Notes under the pieces: generated by a model
The model's input: only the letters and a program-made list of their open reading frames with translations
What the model was told of the DNA's origin: nothing
The model's database searches: none
Program-made: the position numbers and the translations under genes
In this document: one piece after another, positions 14,452 to 22,425 of the stretch
Position numbering within the stretch: position 1 is the stretch's first letter
Layout: each line of letters begins with the position of its first letter
NCBI RefSeq assembly: GCF_021602025.1
Contig: NZ_BQHW01000018.1
Span: 62,001-126,000, forward strand
Length of the DNA stretch: 64,000 bases
Source: Pseudomonas ceruminis
GTDB taxonomy: Bacteria > Pseudomonadota > Gammaproteobacteria > Pseudomonadales > Pseudomonadaceae
Direction: 5' to 3'

Positions 14452-16794
14452 TTAGAAACCGACCGACAGGGACAGCGTAGCGACGTCCGAGGCAACGGCT
14501 TTGTCGCTGCCGAAGCGGTGGCCGTAGGTGATGCCCACGCGGGAGGCCTTGAACGGGCCGGCAACCTGCAGGCCAACGCCCACTTCGTTCCAGCGCTCAG
14601 TGGTGTCTTGCTTCATGTCGAAGCGCGACACACCCATCACATCACCGGTCAGATCGTCTTGCGAGTTGTTCAGGCGGCTGACGTGCTTGATGTTCGCCGA
14701 GACGATGGCCTTATTTGCCAGGTTCATGCTGGCATCCAGGCCCGCGGTACCGTAGATGTTTTCTTCGGTCCGCTTATCGAAGTGCGCCGGGAAGGAGCCG
14801 CTGGTCTCGGTGTAGCTATCCAGCTTGGTGTTGAGGTAGTCCAAGCCCAGGAAAGGCATGACAGCGATGTTGTCCTGCAGGATGAAGACGTAGCCGACCT
14901 GGCCGGATACGGCACGCTGGCTGACATCGGCCTTGCCTTTCGACTCGACGTCGCCGGCACCGGTTTTGTAAGAGCGCTTGATGGTGGCATCGCCTTCGGA
15001 AACAGCCACGGCGCCCCGGGCGAATACGCCTTTGCGCAGACGGTTACCGTACTCGACGAAAGCACCGATCGTGTTGGTATCACCCTCGACGCGGTCATCG
15101 TTGATCTTGAGCGAGGTGCTCGGGCCTTGGTAGCCGATGCCGGCAACCAGGTCAGGAGTCAGTCGATATGCAGCGGTAACACCGCCGTACACGTTGTCAC
15201 CGTGGACAGTACCCGAGTGATGAGTCATCTGGCTGCTGACGCTGACACAGATGCCGCTGGTGTCGAATGTCGAGCAGGACAGTTGGTCCTGGACGAAGCC
15301 TTGCAGCTGATTCTGCATGGCTTGCGCGTACAGGGTCGCATTCTGCAACGAGTCGCCGAGGTCCAGCAAACCGATCACGCCAGTCGGTGGAGTGGTAGCC
15401 TCAGCGCCACCCGCGCCAGTGCCAGTTCCACCGGTACCACCAGTACCCGTGTCAGTGCCCCCAGTGCCACCGGTACCCGCACCGGTTTCGGTACCACCGG
15501 CGCCGGTGCCCGTGCCTGCATCGCTGCCGCCAGTAGAAGTGTCCCCTGCATTGGAGGAGCCACCGGTGCTTGGCGGCGTTGGGTCAGTAACAGGCGGGGT
15601 GACGACGGGAGGGGTCACCTCTGGAATGGTCTCTTCAGGCGGAGTGGTTACCACCGGTGGGGTAGTGACCACAGGCTCGGAGATTGGGCCGTAGGAACGC
15701 GCTACGAACGGCTGCGAGCGACCATTCAGGAAGCCCAGGCCGAAGACGGTGTTGCCATCTGCAGATACCGCAGTGGCGGAGTTCAGGGTGTTGTTGGCCA
15801 GGAGAGTGTAGGAAGGGTCGTTATCCTGCAGCCATTCGACCAGCGACTGCATGCCGGTCTCAGCGGTCCAGCGGAAGCCGGAGAAGACAGTGCCAGTGGT
15901 GTCCGCGATACCGACGACCACGGCGCCGTTGGCGGAGACGCCTTCAGCCTTGGACAGGGTACCGTCGGCCAGCAAGCCCAAGCCCTTCATGCCGGACAGC
16001 TCGGACCAGATCATAGCTTCGCTCAGGGCGAGCGAAGAGTCACTCGCACCGACGATGTAAGTGCCATCGGCACTGGTCGCCGTGGCGATGGATTGCGTAC
16101 CACCCTCCAAGGTGCCGAGGCTCTCGGCGCTACCGCCGCCCACCCATCGAGTGGCGATATCACCATTGCCGGCGCCGTTCTGTGCGTACCCCACCACCAC
16201 CTTGCCGTCAGCGCTGATGCCCATGGCGTAGCTGTAGGTGCCGTCGTTCAGGTAGCCCAGCTGAGTCACAGCGCCAGCCAGGTCCCAGGTTACTGCCGAT
16301 CGGTTGCCGGTCAGACCGTCGTCGGCAGAACCGGCGATGACGCTGCCATCAGCCGAAACGGCGCGTGCTTCAGCTTCGGCACCGCCGTTCAGGAAGTCCA
16401 GCTTGTGAATGCCGGCGTTGTTCCAGTACACGGCGGTTTCGTTGTCCGTGACGCTGTCGACAGAGCTACCGACGATGACGTCAGCTTCGTTCGACACAGC
16501 GTAGGCGGCGGCATTGGTCCCAAGGCTGGCCAGCAGTTGCTTGCCACCCAGCAATGTCCACTTGAAGGCCTCGGTAGTTTCGGTGCTCGGGTTGAACTGG
16601 GCGCCAACCAGGGTGGAGCCATCACCAGAGCCGCCGATGTGCGAATCATAGGTGGTACTGGAGGAGCCCAGCGTTGGTGCGTAGACATCAATGCCGGCGT
16701 AAGCGGCATGCGCAGTGCCAGCGTTCATGGCCAGTGCGATGGAGGCGACAAGCAGGGAGAGACGTGGCTTGAAGGGGGTTGCATTGTTGTGCAT
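14452..16794 (-). CDS. Autotransporter with HAF-type repeat passenger and beta-barrel
   Basis: The ATG at 16794 begins a Sec signal peptide ending in ANAGTAHA (cut near residue 30). About residues 35-340 hold seven or so repeats of the type VSADGxVIxG...W, matching HAF-type extracellular repeats, likely a beta-propeller-like surface domain. A Thr/Pro- and then Gly/Thr-rich linker (about 345-460) leads to a C-terminal autotransporter barrel of roughly 290 residues ending in SVGF, with the terminal Phe typical of BAM substrates. A conserved Cys pair lies at the start of the barrel region. It should be an outer-membrane surface protein, plausibly an adhesin. An upstream in-frame TTG is less likely as the start. 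Confidence 0.85.
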   Translation of the reverse strand: MHNNATPFKPRLSLLVASIALAMNAGTAHAAYAGIDVYAPTLGSSSTTYDSHIGGSGDGSTLVGAQFNPSTETTEAFKWTLLGGKQLLASLGTNAAAYAVSNEADVIVGSSVDSVTDNETAVYWNNAGIHKLDFLNGGAEAEARAVSADGSVIAGSADDGLTGNRSAVTWDLAGAVTQLGYLNDGTYSYAMGISADGKVVVGYAQNGAGNGDIATRWVGGGSAESLGTLEGGTQSIATATSADGTYIVGASDSSLALSEAMIWSELSGMKGLGLLADGTLSKAEGVSANGAVVVGIADTTGTVFSGFRWTAETGMQSLVEWLQDNDPSYTLLANNTLNSATAVSADGNTVFGLGFLNGRSQPFVARSYGPISEPVVTTPPVVTTPPEETIPEVTPPVVTPPVTDPTPPSTGGSSNAGDTSTGGSDAGTGTGAGGTETGAGTGGTGGTDTGTGGTGGTGTGAGGAEATTPPTGVIGLLDLGDSLQNATLYAQAMQNQLQGFVQDQLSCSTFDTSGICVSVSSQMTHHSGTVHGDNVYGGVTAAYRLTPDLVAGIGYQGPSTSLKINDDRVEGDTNTIGAFVEYGNRLRKGVFARGAVAVSEGDATIKRSYKTGAGDVESKGKADVSQRAVSGQVGYVFILQDNIAVMPFLGLDYLNTKLDSYTETSGSFPAHFDKRTEENIYGTAGLDASMNLANKAIVSANIKHVSRLNNSQDDLTGDVMGVSRFDMKQDTTERWNEVGVGLQVAGPFKASRVGITYGHRFGSDKAVASDVATLSLSVGF

Positions 16795-16876
16795 GGGCTG
16801 ATTCGTCCTGACCTTGTTAGGTGATATCAATTGGATGGCCGGATAATACTGTCAGGATTGAAAGCAAATCAATAGA

Positions 16877-16899
16877 AATATACATACGTGTTATGGATT
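16877..16899 (+). promoter_or_regulatory. Upstream element 1 copy h
   Basis: ATACATACGTGTTATGGAT, almost identical to copy d, followed 45 bases later by element 2. This is the only place where both classes stand in tandem. Confidence 0.55.
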
Positions 16900-16940
16900 G
16901 TTGAGTGCTCTTGGAAAGGGCCGCGATTGTTTTGCATGCC

Positions 16941-16970
16941 TGTGTTGCGCATCTCCCGTCACCAGGTCTT
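16941..16970 (+). promoter_or_regulatory. Upstream element 2
   Basis: TGTGTTGCGCATCTCCC followed by CACCAGGTCTTCGCAAGA, ending about 30 bases before the ATG at 17005. Confidence 0.55.
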
Positions 16971-17004
16971 CGCAAGAGACCGTCATTCCCTGTGGAGAAA
17001 CGTC

Positions 17005-17403
17005 ATGCTGCAAATCCCTAAAGCGCTGCTCGAAAAACGCATCACCAAAGAAACCCTTCACCGCTCTGGCAAGCGATTGCTCAAAGAGATCGCCGGCCGT
17101 TTGAAGCTTCCAGAAACGAGCTACGAAATTCGGTCGTGTAAAGGCGGGAACGCAGTCATGGGGGAGGTGATCCTGCACAGCGATCATCTCTATCTGATGG
17201 TTCATCTAGGTTCAGATCGAGTGCTCAAAGTGCTCTACCGATCCTGTGAGGGCCGAAAGGACTATTCAGGCGGAATGAACCGTTATGAGTCGGTCTCTGA
17301 GTTGGCCAGCACCACTGCGGCTGAGCGATTCATCGCAAAACTGGACACCCTTAATGAGCTGGGCAAGCGCCAGCAACAGCAACAGCACAACCAAGCCGCT
17401 TGA
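17005..17403 (+). CDS. Hypothetical protein (132 aa)
   Basis: The ATG follows CTGTGGAGAAACGTC; longer in-frame extensions run through the regulatory elements and are rejected. The protein is basic at its N-terminus (KALLEKRITKE), has a beta-rich core, and ends in a poly-Gln/His tail. No family is recognised. The next gene starts 13 bases later, so they form a two-gene unit. Confidence 0.55.
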   Translation: MLQIPKALLEKRITKETLHRSGKRLLKEIAGRLKLPETSYEIRSCKGGNAVMGEVILHSDHLYLMVHLGSDRVLKVLYRSCEGRKDYSGGMNRYESVSELASTTAAERFIAKLDTLNELGKRQQQQQHNQAA

Positions 17404-17416
17404 TCGAGAGGTTCCT

Positions 17417-17716
17417 ATGTCTTCAGTTCTGAAGGAATTCCCGGAAGCCTTTGCCACCCGCATCAACAAGATTCTGGAAATGCCTGATCCGGTTCCTGGA
17501 AATCGCGAGAATGGCTGGTTCGCTGGATACGGGTGCCGATGGTGCAAGTTTTCGAAAGCTTGGTTCACCGTCTTGCCGTTTGAAATGCAGCCGGTAGCCG
17601 AAACTGTGGCGAGTATGTTCAAGAATGCAGGACTGCAAGATGTGACCATCACTCTTGAAGCCGGCGTGACGCAGGCTGAAGGAGGCAAGGGTTACCAGGT
17701 CTCTGCTCGAATCTAA
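17417..17716 (+). CDS. Hypothetical protein (99 aa)
   Basis: The ATG at 17417 has GAGAGGTTCCT upstream. One CxxC pair (GCRWCKF, about residues 38-44) sits in an aromatic-rich segment. The C-terminal half is beta/helix mixed. It ends right before a terminator. No family is recognised. Confidence 0.55.
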   Translation: MSSVLKEFPEAFATRINKILEMPDPVPGNRENGWFAGYGCRWCKFSKAWFTVLPFEMQPVAETVASMFKNAGLQDVTITLEAGVTQAEGGKGYQVSARI

Positions 17717-17725
17717 ACCGCTGTA

Positions 17726-17755
17726 CCGCCGCTCCCTATGGGGCGGCTTTTTTTT
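17726..17755 (+). terminator. Intrinsic terminator
   Basis: GCCGC/GCGGC stem with eight Ts and the recurring GCCTGTCGTTACAG tail. Confidence 0.8.
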
Positions 17756-17770
17756 GCCTGTCGTTACAGC

Positions 17771-17800
17771 TGGCTGTGCTTCATCTCAGACCAAGATGAC
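17771..17800 (+). promoter_or_regulatory. Upstream element 2
   Basis: GGCTGTGCTTCATCTCAGACC with a following AGATGACTACCC, 22 bases before the ATG at 17822. Confidence 0.45.
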
Positions 17801-17821
17801 TACCCAAAGAGGCGCAGCACC

Positions 17822-18676
17822 ATGGACGTAATTGCAAACAACGCAGCTGATACCAAAGAAATGGTCATGACCGAGGTCCTGCCGAATGGCGAGGAACTCA
17901 AGCGGCCGTATTCACCGTCGGAGATGGCTTTCATGTTCAACGACGTGGAGATTCGCAACCCCTACTTTTCACCGTGCGGAACAACTGTTGTTGACCCCGT
18001 ACAGGCGTATGGCTTCGAGGTTTATCACACCGGAGGCGGTTGCATGGCTTTGCGGAAGGAGTTCTGCAACGGTCAATACCTGCTTCTTTCGATCGAGGTG
18101 TCCATCGCTGAACCTGAGGAGTGGGATGAGTGCACATTGGGCCTGTATGACGCCGATGGCGATGAGAAAGCCTACTGTGAGCTCCGTGATGTTCCATATG
18201 CACAAGTCGACCTGACCGGGCATCTTGATGCCCCAGTGCGCTTGTTGTGCCCGTGCTGTGGTGCTCGTACCACAGGTCGGCAATGGGGCAATCAAGATGC
18301 TGGTCACGGTCTGTGCAGTGATTGCATCGAGAAGGTGCTGGCCAAGATGACGGCAGAAGAGTTTTCCAAACGCTACGGGCTCCAGGGAGTTCACTTCGGT
18401 CTGTCGCAGTGCGCTCCCTCTGCTCAGTTGCTCGATGAGCTCGCTCAAAAGAAACTGCTGGCGCAAGAAGAGCCGGATCAGCAGGCAGTGGACTCGAACG
18501 CTCTCAAGGACCGGTACCGTTCATGGGCGCTGGACAACATCGCCAATGATGATCTGCAGGTCAATGAAGATGCCCAGGTAACGCTGTGTGAAGATGGCGC
18601 ATTTGTCGCAACCTGGACATGGGTGCCGCGTGATTCCATTCCGGACGTTGCTGATCCGGAAGAGTCCGCTGATTAA
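17822..18676 (+). CDS. Hypothetical protein with central zinc-ribbon (284 aa)
   Basis: The ATG follows AGAGGCGCAGCACC. A Cys4 ribbon is visible at about residues 140-168 (LCPCCGAR...GLCSDC). The N-terminal part has further cysteines and an acidic, beta-rich domain; the C-terminal part is acidic. The protein has no membrane segment. It stands alone between two terminators. No family is recognised. Confidence 0.55.
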   Translation: MDVIANNAADTKEMVMTEVLPNGEELKRPYSPSEMAFMFNDVEIRNPYFSPCGTTVVDPVQAYGFEVYHTGGGCMALRKEFCNGQYLLLSIEVSIAEPEEWDECTLGLYDADGDEKAYCELRDVPYAQVDLTGHLDAPVRLLCPCCGARTTGRQWGNQDAGHGLCSDCIEKVLAKMTAEEFSKRYGLQGVHFGLSQCAPSAQLLDELAQKKLLAQEEPDQQAVDSNALKDRYRSWALDNIANDDLQVNEDAQVTLCEDGAFVATWTWVPRDSIPDVADPEESAD

Positions 18677-18684
18677 CGCTACGC

Positions 18685-18713
18685 AACCGCTCCCTAACCG
18701 GAGCGGTTTTTTT
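18685..18713 (+). terminator. Intrinsic terminator
   Basis: AACCGCTC/GAGCGGTT stem followed by a T run. Confidence 0.85.
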
Positions 18714-18744
18714 ATGCCCAGGCGCCGGCCGGCGTTGTAGGTCG

Positions 18745-18776
18745 CTGTGATGCATCCCAATGCATACGACCAACCT
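18745..18776 (+). promoter_or_regulatory. Upstream element 2
   Basis: CTGTGATGCATCCC followed by CATACGACCAACCTCTCTGG, 16 bases before the ATG at 18792. Confidence 0.5.
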
Positions 18777-18791
18777 CTCTGGAGATTGCCC

Positions 18792-19484
18792 ATGGCAAGC
18801 AAACTAGCACGCGCGGTACCACCCACCATCAAGCCACTGGCAGAAGCACTGTGTGATGGCCACCGGTATCCGCCGGCGGAGATGTTTCGATTTTTCCTAG
18901 GGGCAGTGATGGAGCTTTGGGGGTTTCAGCCCTGGTATCCCATACCTGATGATGTCCGCGGTAAAATAGGACGAGTTATCACGCTGTACGATCAGGCGGT
19001 GGCCAATGAAGAACCGTTCAAGGACATTTTAGGCCCACTCTACGAAGAGCTGGCCAGCCATGGCGGCAAGCAAATGCTGGGGCAGTTCTTCACGCCCTGG
19101 TCATTGGCAAGCCTGATGGTCAGGATGAGCGATGGTGACATCGACCTGCCTCGCGCCGGTGATCTCAAAGCTTACTCAGATCCGGCTTGTGGCAGTGGAG
19201 TTATGCTGTTGGCAAAAGCAAACTACCTGCTCGAAACGAAAGGTCCTGGGGAGCTCCAGCAATGGCTTTTTCACGCATGCGATATCGATGGCATTTGCGC
19301 TCGCATGGTTGCGATTCAGCTGGCCGCGAATTGTGCCATTCATAGAGTCGAAATCGGGGAGATCATAGTGCTCCTTGGTGATACGCTCAGCTCGGACCCC
19401 AAGCAGCAGATCTTGCACGCAACCTCTCCGACGCTGATGCGTTCACGTCAAAATTCAATTCCGAAACTTGAGGTCGCCTCATGA
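18792..19484 (+). CDS. N6-adenine DNA methylase-like protein lacking motif IV
   Basis: The 230-residue protein contains the N6_Mtase signatures GQFFTP (residues 97-102) and the SAM-binding motif I DPACGSG (130-136). The target-base catalytic box (NPPY/NPPF), expected after the following strand, is absent: the protein ends soon after VLLGDTLSSD. HsdM-type methylases are usually 450-550 residues, so this is half-length. It may still bind SAM or DNA without methylating, or may need a partner. The gene overlaps 19481 by four bases. Small plasmid methylases of this type exist, but activity cannot be inferred. Confidence 0.7.
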   Translation: MASKLARAVPPTIKPLAEALCDGHRYPPAEMFRFFLGAVMELWGFQPWYPIPDDVRGKIGRVITLYDQAVANEEPFKDILGPLYEELASHGGKQMLGQFFTPWSLASLMVRMSDGDIDLPRAGDLKAYSDPACGSGVMLLAKANYLLETKGPGELQQWLFHACDIDGICARMVAIQLAANCAIHRVEIGEIIVLLGDTLSSDPKQQILHATSPTLMRSRQNSIPKLEVAS

Positions 19485-19969
19485 AACGCTGGTACACGAT
19501 CGCCGCGGCTTTAGCCTTCCAGGTGCTACCGCATGCGGCAAGTGCTTCGGAGGCTTCAGATGCTGTTCTGTCGGTTGCTGCCTCAAAAATGTCCACCGTA
19601 GCTCGCATCAACGGCGCCACACGGCCGGTCATCTACGTGGGTAAATTTGAAGGCTGCGACTCGGTCTCGATTCAAAATGCCCCCGGGCGCTTTGAGCACT
19701 TCCGTGTATGCGGTAACCAGGTCAGTGCTCGCAACACCGTGTCACCCAGTTGGACCGAAGACGATGGCGCCGGGGATGTTCTCCGCGCAGTGGTCGATAA
19801 TGCGGTTCTGTTCGGCGCTGCATCGCAAGTGGACCCCAACGGTTACCTGATCGCAGCACGTGCTCTGGGACCTTCCCAGCGCTCGTGCAGCAACGTGGAG
19901 GTCATCTTGAGTTACGAAGGTGACCTGGTCGACAGGGCCTTGAAGAGCATCTGCTCTCATCGCCGTTAA
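19481..19969 (+). CDS. Exported hypothetical protein with four cysteines (162 aa)
   Basis: The ATG overlaps the methylase-like gene's stop (ATGA). A Sec signal peptide (MKRWYTIAAALAFQVLPHAA, cut near residue 22) is clear. Mature cysteines at about 60, 77, 133 and 154 could form two disulfides in the periplasm. No family is recognised. Coupling to a cytoplasmic DNA-binding-type protein is unusual. Confidence 0.6.
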   Translation: MKRWYTIAAALAFQVLPHAASASEASDAVLSVAASKMSTVARINGATRPVIYVGKFEGCDSVSIQNAPGRFEHFRVCGNQVSARNTVSPSWTEDDGAGDVLRAVVDNAVLFGAASQVDPNGYLIAARALGPSQRSCSNVEVILSYEGDLVDRALKSICSHRR

Positions 19970-19977
19970 CCCCCATC

Positions 19978-20009
19978 AAACCCCGTCCTAGCGACGGGGT
20001 TTTCTTTTT
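19978..20009 (+). terminator. Intrinsic terminator
   Basis: ACCCCGTC/GACGGGGT stem with a T-rich tail. Confidence 0.8.
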
Positions 20010-20078
20010 GGCGTCATTCAGTGGGGCAACGCCGCATTGCGGGGCGTCTCAGTCCTTGGGGTCCTCGGTTCATGTTGG

Positions 20079-20111
20079 CTGTGATGCATCTCCCTTCACT
20101 AGACCAACACA
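20079..20111 (+). promoter_or_regulatory. Upstream element 2 (best copy)
   Basis: CTGTGATGCATCTCCC followed by CACTAGACCAACACACC, shared almost exactly with 21699-21730 and ending 15 bases before the ATG. Confidence 0.6.
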
Positions 20112-20126
20112 CCTGAGGGTATCGCT

Positions 20127-20756
20127 ATGAATTCGTCCAGCACCGCAAAGGCCTATATCGTTGAAACCCGCGCCACCAACGGCGCAGAAGATACGCCAGA
20201 ATTTGCATCCTTCAGCATCGATCTGGCTGCAACTCAACGCATCATCAATCTAGCTCGACTGGTTAAAGAGAATGGGCTTCACAAAGTGGAGACGTTTGAC
20301 AGCACTGCTTCATTCCATCAGTACGCTCCTGGCACTGAAGAGGCGGAGGAGATCGGCTGCGACAACGATGTGTTACTGAAGGCCGGCTGTCTAAATGTGG
20401 ATGCGTCCAGCTTCTGGTTCTCGGGATTCATCAGACATTCTGACGTCGAGGTTGTCAGCGCACGTCAGCCGATCGCTGAACTGCAGAGTCACTTCCACTT
20501 GGCCGGAGGCACAACTGAACTTGAAGCTGGCGGTGAACGGCAGTATCTCGTTACTTGGAGTGCTGATGTTGAGGTTGAGGGGGATCACCATGCGGCAGCC
20601 CAGGCCGTCGCAGACCGGTACTTCCGCAGCCACATTGCCGCCGGTGAACAGGACAGCGCGTGCACCTTCGTGGTGACCGCAAAATCTGACCAAAAGCCAG
20701 TAGAGATCGATCTCTCGACTTGTCACTCCGGTGAACAAATCTTGGAGTCGGCATGA
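20127..20756 (+). CDS. Hypothetical protein (209 aa)
   Basis: The ATG follows CTGAGGGTATCGCT. The protein is acidic and beta-rich with His-containing turns and three to four cysteines. No signal or membrane segment is present. It is monocistronic, between element 2 and a terminator. No family is recognised. Confidence 0.55.
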   Translation: MNSSSTAKAYIVETRATNGAEDTPEFASFSIDLAATQRIINLARLVKENGLHKVETFDSTASFHQYAPGTEEAEEIGCDNDVLLKAGCLNVDASSFWFSGFIRHSDVEVVSARQPIAELQSHFHLAGGTTELEAGGERQYLVTWSADVEVEGDHHAAAQAVADRYFRSHIAAGEQDSACTFVVTAKSDQKPVEIDLSTCHSGEQILESA

Positions 20757-20814
20757 CTGCTGCACTTCAGGCTTTAGCGCCAGCTTGATGCTCGCGCTCC
20801 AAACGCTGCACATG

Positions 20815-20841
20815 ACCCGGTCACTAGACCGGGTTTTTTTT
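20815..20841 (+). terminator. Intrinsic terminator
   Basis: ACCCGGTC/GACCGGGT stem followed by eight Ts. It also carries an A run on the other side that may serve the minus strand. Confidence 0.8.
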
Positions 20842-20884
20842 CGCCTGGGACCAGTGCATGTGGACCGTACCGGGACCTGCCTGT

Positions 20885-21322
20885 TCAGATCTGTGATTTA
20901 GCGGCGGCATAACCATCGAGTGGATATTCAGGCCAGCCGCTGGGAGGACAGAAGCCCTGCCGACGTTCCTGCTCGGCGAACTTGGCGTGCCACTCGTTGC
21001 CCTGATCGAAGACCCAACCTGTAAGCCCGGTATCTGGGAATTGATCATAGGTGAGGTCGATAATGAACCCGTCGACCTCGAACCAGGCGTGAGACTGCTC
21101 CCTTTTTAGGTTCGGATGGTCTTCAGCCCACACATACACACCATCAGCACCGAGTTGTTCTTTGATGAGTCGACCTAGGATGTCCGAGGCAGGACCGCAG
21201 GTTCCTCGCGGAAAACCATTGAAGGTAGAACCGGGTTTGTCGACAAGAAGCAACAGCCCGCGGCGGGTTGATTCGGCTATTGCCTCAAGAGCTGCGCGGT
21301 CGATCTTCGCTTTTGCTTGCAT
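20885..21322 (-). CDS. Putative papain/transglutaminase-fold cysteine hydrolase
   Basis: The likely catalytic Cys is in RGTCGPASDIL (about residue 42), the His in SHAWFEVDG (about 85) and the Asp in IIDLTYDQF (about 95). This Cys-His-Asp order is that of transglutaminase-like or NlpC/P60-like enzymes. Roles include protein or peptidoglycan amide cleavage, or cross-linking. No signal peptide is present, so it should be cytoplasmic. The start at 21322 is uncertain because no good ribosome site is visible; in-frame ATGs at 21361 and 21436 exist. It is one of only a few minus-strand genes in this stretch. Confidence 0.55.
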   Translation of the reverse strand: MQAKAKIDRAALEAIAESTRRGLLLLVDKPGSTFNGFPRGTCGPASDILGRLIKEQLGADGVYVWAEDHPNLKREQSHAWFEVDGFIIDLTYDQFPDTGLTGWVFDQGNEWHAKFAEQERRQGFCPPSGWPEYPLDGYAAAKSQI

Positions 21323-21465
21323 GGGTTGAGTCTCGAAGGAGGGCAGTGTTCGAGGCCCCATTTTTGGACCTTGATGATACGTCGTCAATGAGGTGCACCG
21401 CCGGCAGTCGGGCTGTACATGATACGATTGTGCCATCCATAAAGTGCGGGCACGGTTGTCGTTTG

Positions 21466-21621
21466 ATGAGTGGGTTGTATCAGAAATTCAGGAGAGCAAT
21501 CTGCAGATTGCGCGGCCATCCTGGGCGTATCGTGACACGGGAGTATTCTGGCGAGGTGGTGAGGATCGCCAAGCGATGCCCCCTCTGCAAAACAGAGAAG
21601 ATCATCTACCGGTTTCAATGA
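21466..21621 (+). CDS. Small basic protein (51 aa) with CPLC
   Basis: ATG 21466 to TGA 21619-21621 encodes a strongly basic product with CPLC near the end and the phrase REYSGEVVRIAKRC, which reads like a small conserved zinc-knuckle protein. No strong ribosome site or upstream element is seen. It overlaps no other gene. The function is unknown. Confidence 0.4.
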   Translation: MSGLYQKFRRAICRLRGHPGRIVTREYSGEVVRIAKRCPLCKTEKIIYRFQ

Positions 21622-21698
21622 GCCTGGCGCTCGTTCGCTAGCGTCTACCTCAACATCCCAAGCCATGGGATCTCCTCGATTGGTGCTGTTCCAGTTGC

Positions 21699-21730
21699 CT
21701 GTGATGCATATCCCAGAACTAGACCAACAC
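21699..21730 (+). promoter_or_regulatory. Upstream element 2
   Basis: CTGTGATGCATATCCC followed by AACTAGACCAACACC, 14 bases before the ATG at 21745. Confidence 0.6.
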
Positions 21731-21744
21731 CTATGGGGAGCACC

Positions 21745-22020
21745 ATGAGCCTTATCATCGAAACTCTGCAGAATCGCGTCAATAACGCCACAGGCCCGGA
21801 GCGGGAACAGCTGCAGGATGAGCTGAACATTGCGCTGATCAATCATGAAATGGGCGAGCTCCGTCGACTAGAGGGTGGCACACGCTACTGCCTCCATACT
21901 CGTGAGCATCAGCCTGCACTCAACATGCTTCGACGTGGAATGCGGCGCTGCGACGTGGTCACCCACTACGCCTACAAGGTGCCTGTTAAGCGCCAGATTG
22001 CGGCCGGGAAGGGGTGCTGA
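21745..22020 (+). CDS. Hypothetical protein (91 aa)
   Basis: The ATG follows TGGGGAGCACC. The N-terminal half is helical and amphipathic (LQNRVNNATGPEREQLQDEL). The C-terminal half is basic with His and Cys. It is followed one base after its stop by the next gene's ATG. No family is recognised. Confidence 0.55.
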   Translation: MSLIIETLQNRVNNATGPEREQLQDELNIALINHEMGELRRLEGGTRYCLHTREHQPALNMLRRGMRRCDVVTHYAYKVPVKRQIAAGKGC

Positions 22021-22021
22021 A

Positions 22022-22288
22022 ATGGCTGTATCCAAGACTGAGCAGGAAATGCGGGAAACGGTGGCCAGGCGTGGCTTCTGGCATGTCACCGGTAAGAGAG
22101 CCTTCGACCTGACTAAGCGTTTGGAGGAGCTCGGCAAGCTCGATGGACTGACGGCCAGCTATGGGTGTCACAACGCCAACGGGGTCTTCTTCAAAAACCA
22201 GTGGAACTGCCCTCGGCCGAAGCTGGTTTACGAAGTGGTGGTCCGCGCTTGTGAGCCTGCTATCGCTCCCAGGCCCTCTGTATCCTAA
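22022..22288 (+). CDS. Hypothetical protein (88 aa)
   Basis: The ATG at 22022 lies one base after the previous stop, and GGGAAGGGG upstream gives a ribosome site. The protein is small and basic, with an amphipathic helix at residues 25-40 and a Trp/Cys-containing centre. It ends before a terminator. No family is recognised. Confidence 0.55.
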   Translation: MAVSKTEQEMRETVARRGFWHVTGKRAFDLTKRLEELGKLDGLTASYGCHNANGVFFKNQWNCPRPKLVYEVVVRACEPAIAPRPSVS

Positions 22289-22298
22289 AGCTACACCC

Positions 22299-22325
22299 AA
22301 CCCGGCCACGTGCCGGGTTTTTTTC
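22299..22325 (+). terminator. Intrinsic terminator
   Basis: AACCCGGC/GCCGGGTT stem followed by Ts. Confidence 0.85.
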
Positions 22326-22376
22326 GGTGCCCCGGGAGTGTGCCCGATCAGACAAAATTGGTGAGTTTCGTGGTTC

Positions 22377-22407
22377 ATGTGACTCATCCCCCTGGACTTG
22401 ATCAACG
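22377..22407 (+). promoter_or_regulatory. Upstream element 2 (divergent)
   Basis: CATGTGACTCATCCCCC followed by GGACTTGATCAACG, 19 bases before the ATG at 22426. Confidence 0.4.
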
Positions 22408-22425
22408 TTCTAAGGGGACACACTC

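Noticed and set aside
14368-16824. An 818-codon open frame on the plus strand opposite the autotransporter gene
   Set aside because: It is antisense to a protein with signal peptide, repeats and barrel. It has no recognisable domain or proper start and reflects base composition of the repeat-rich gene.
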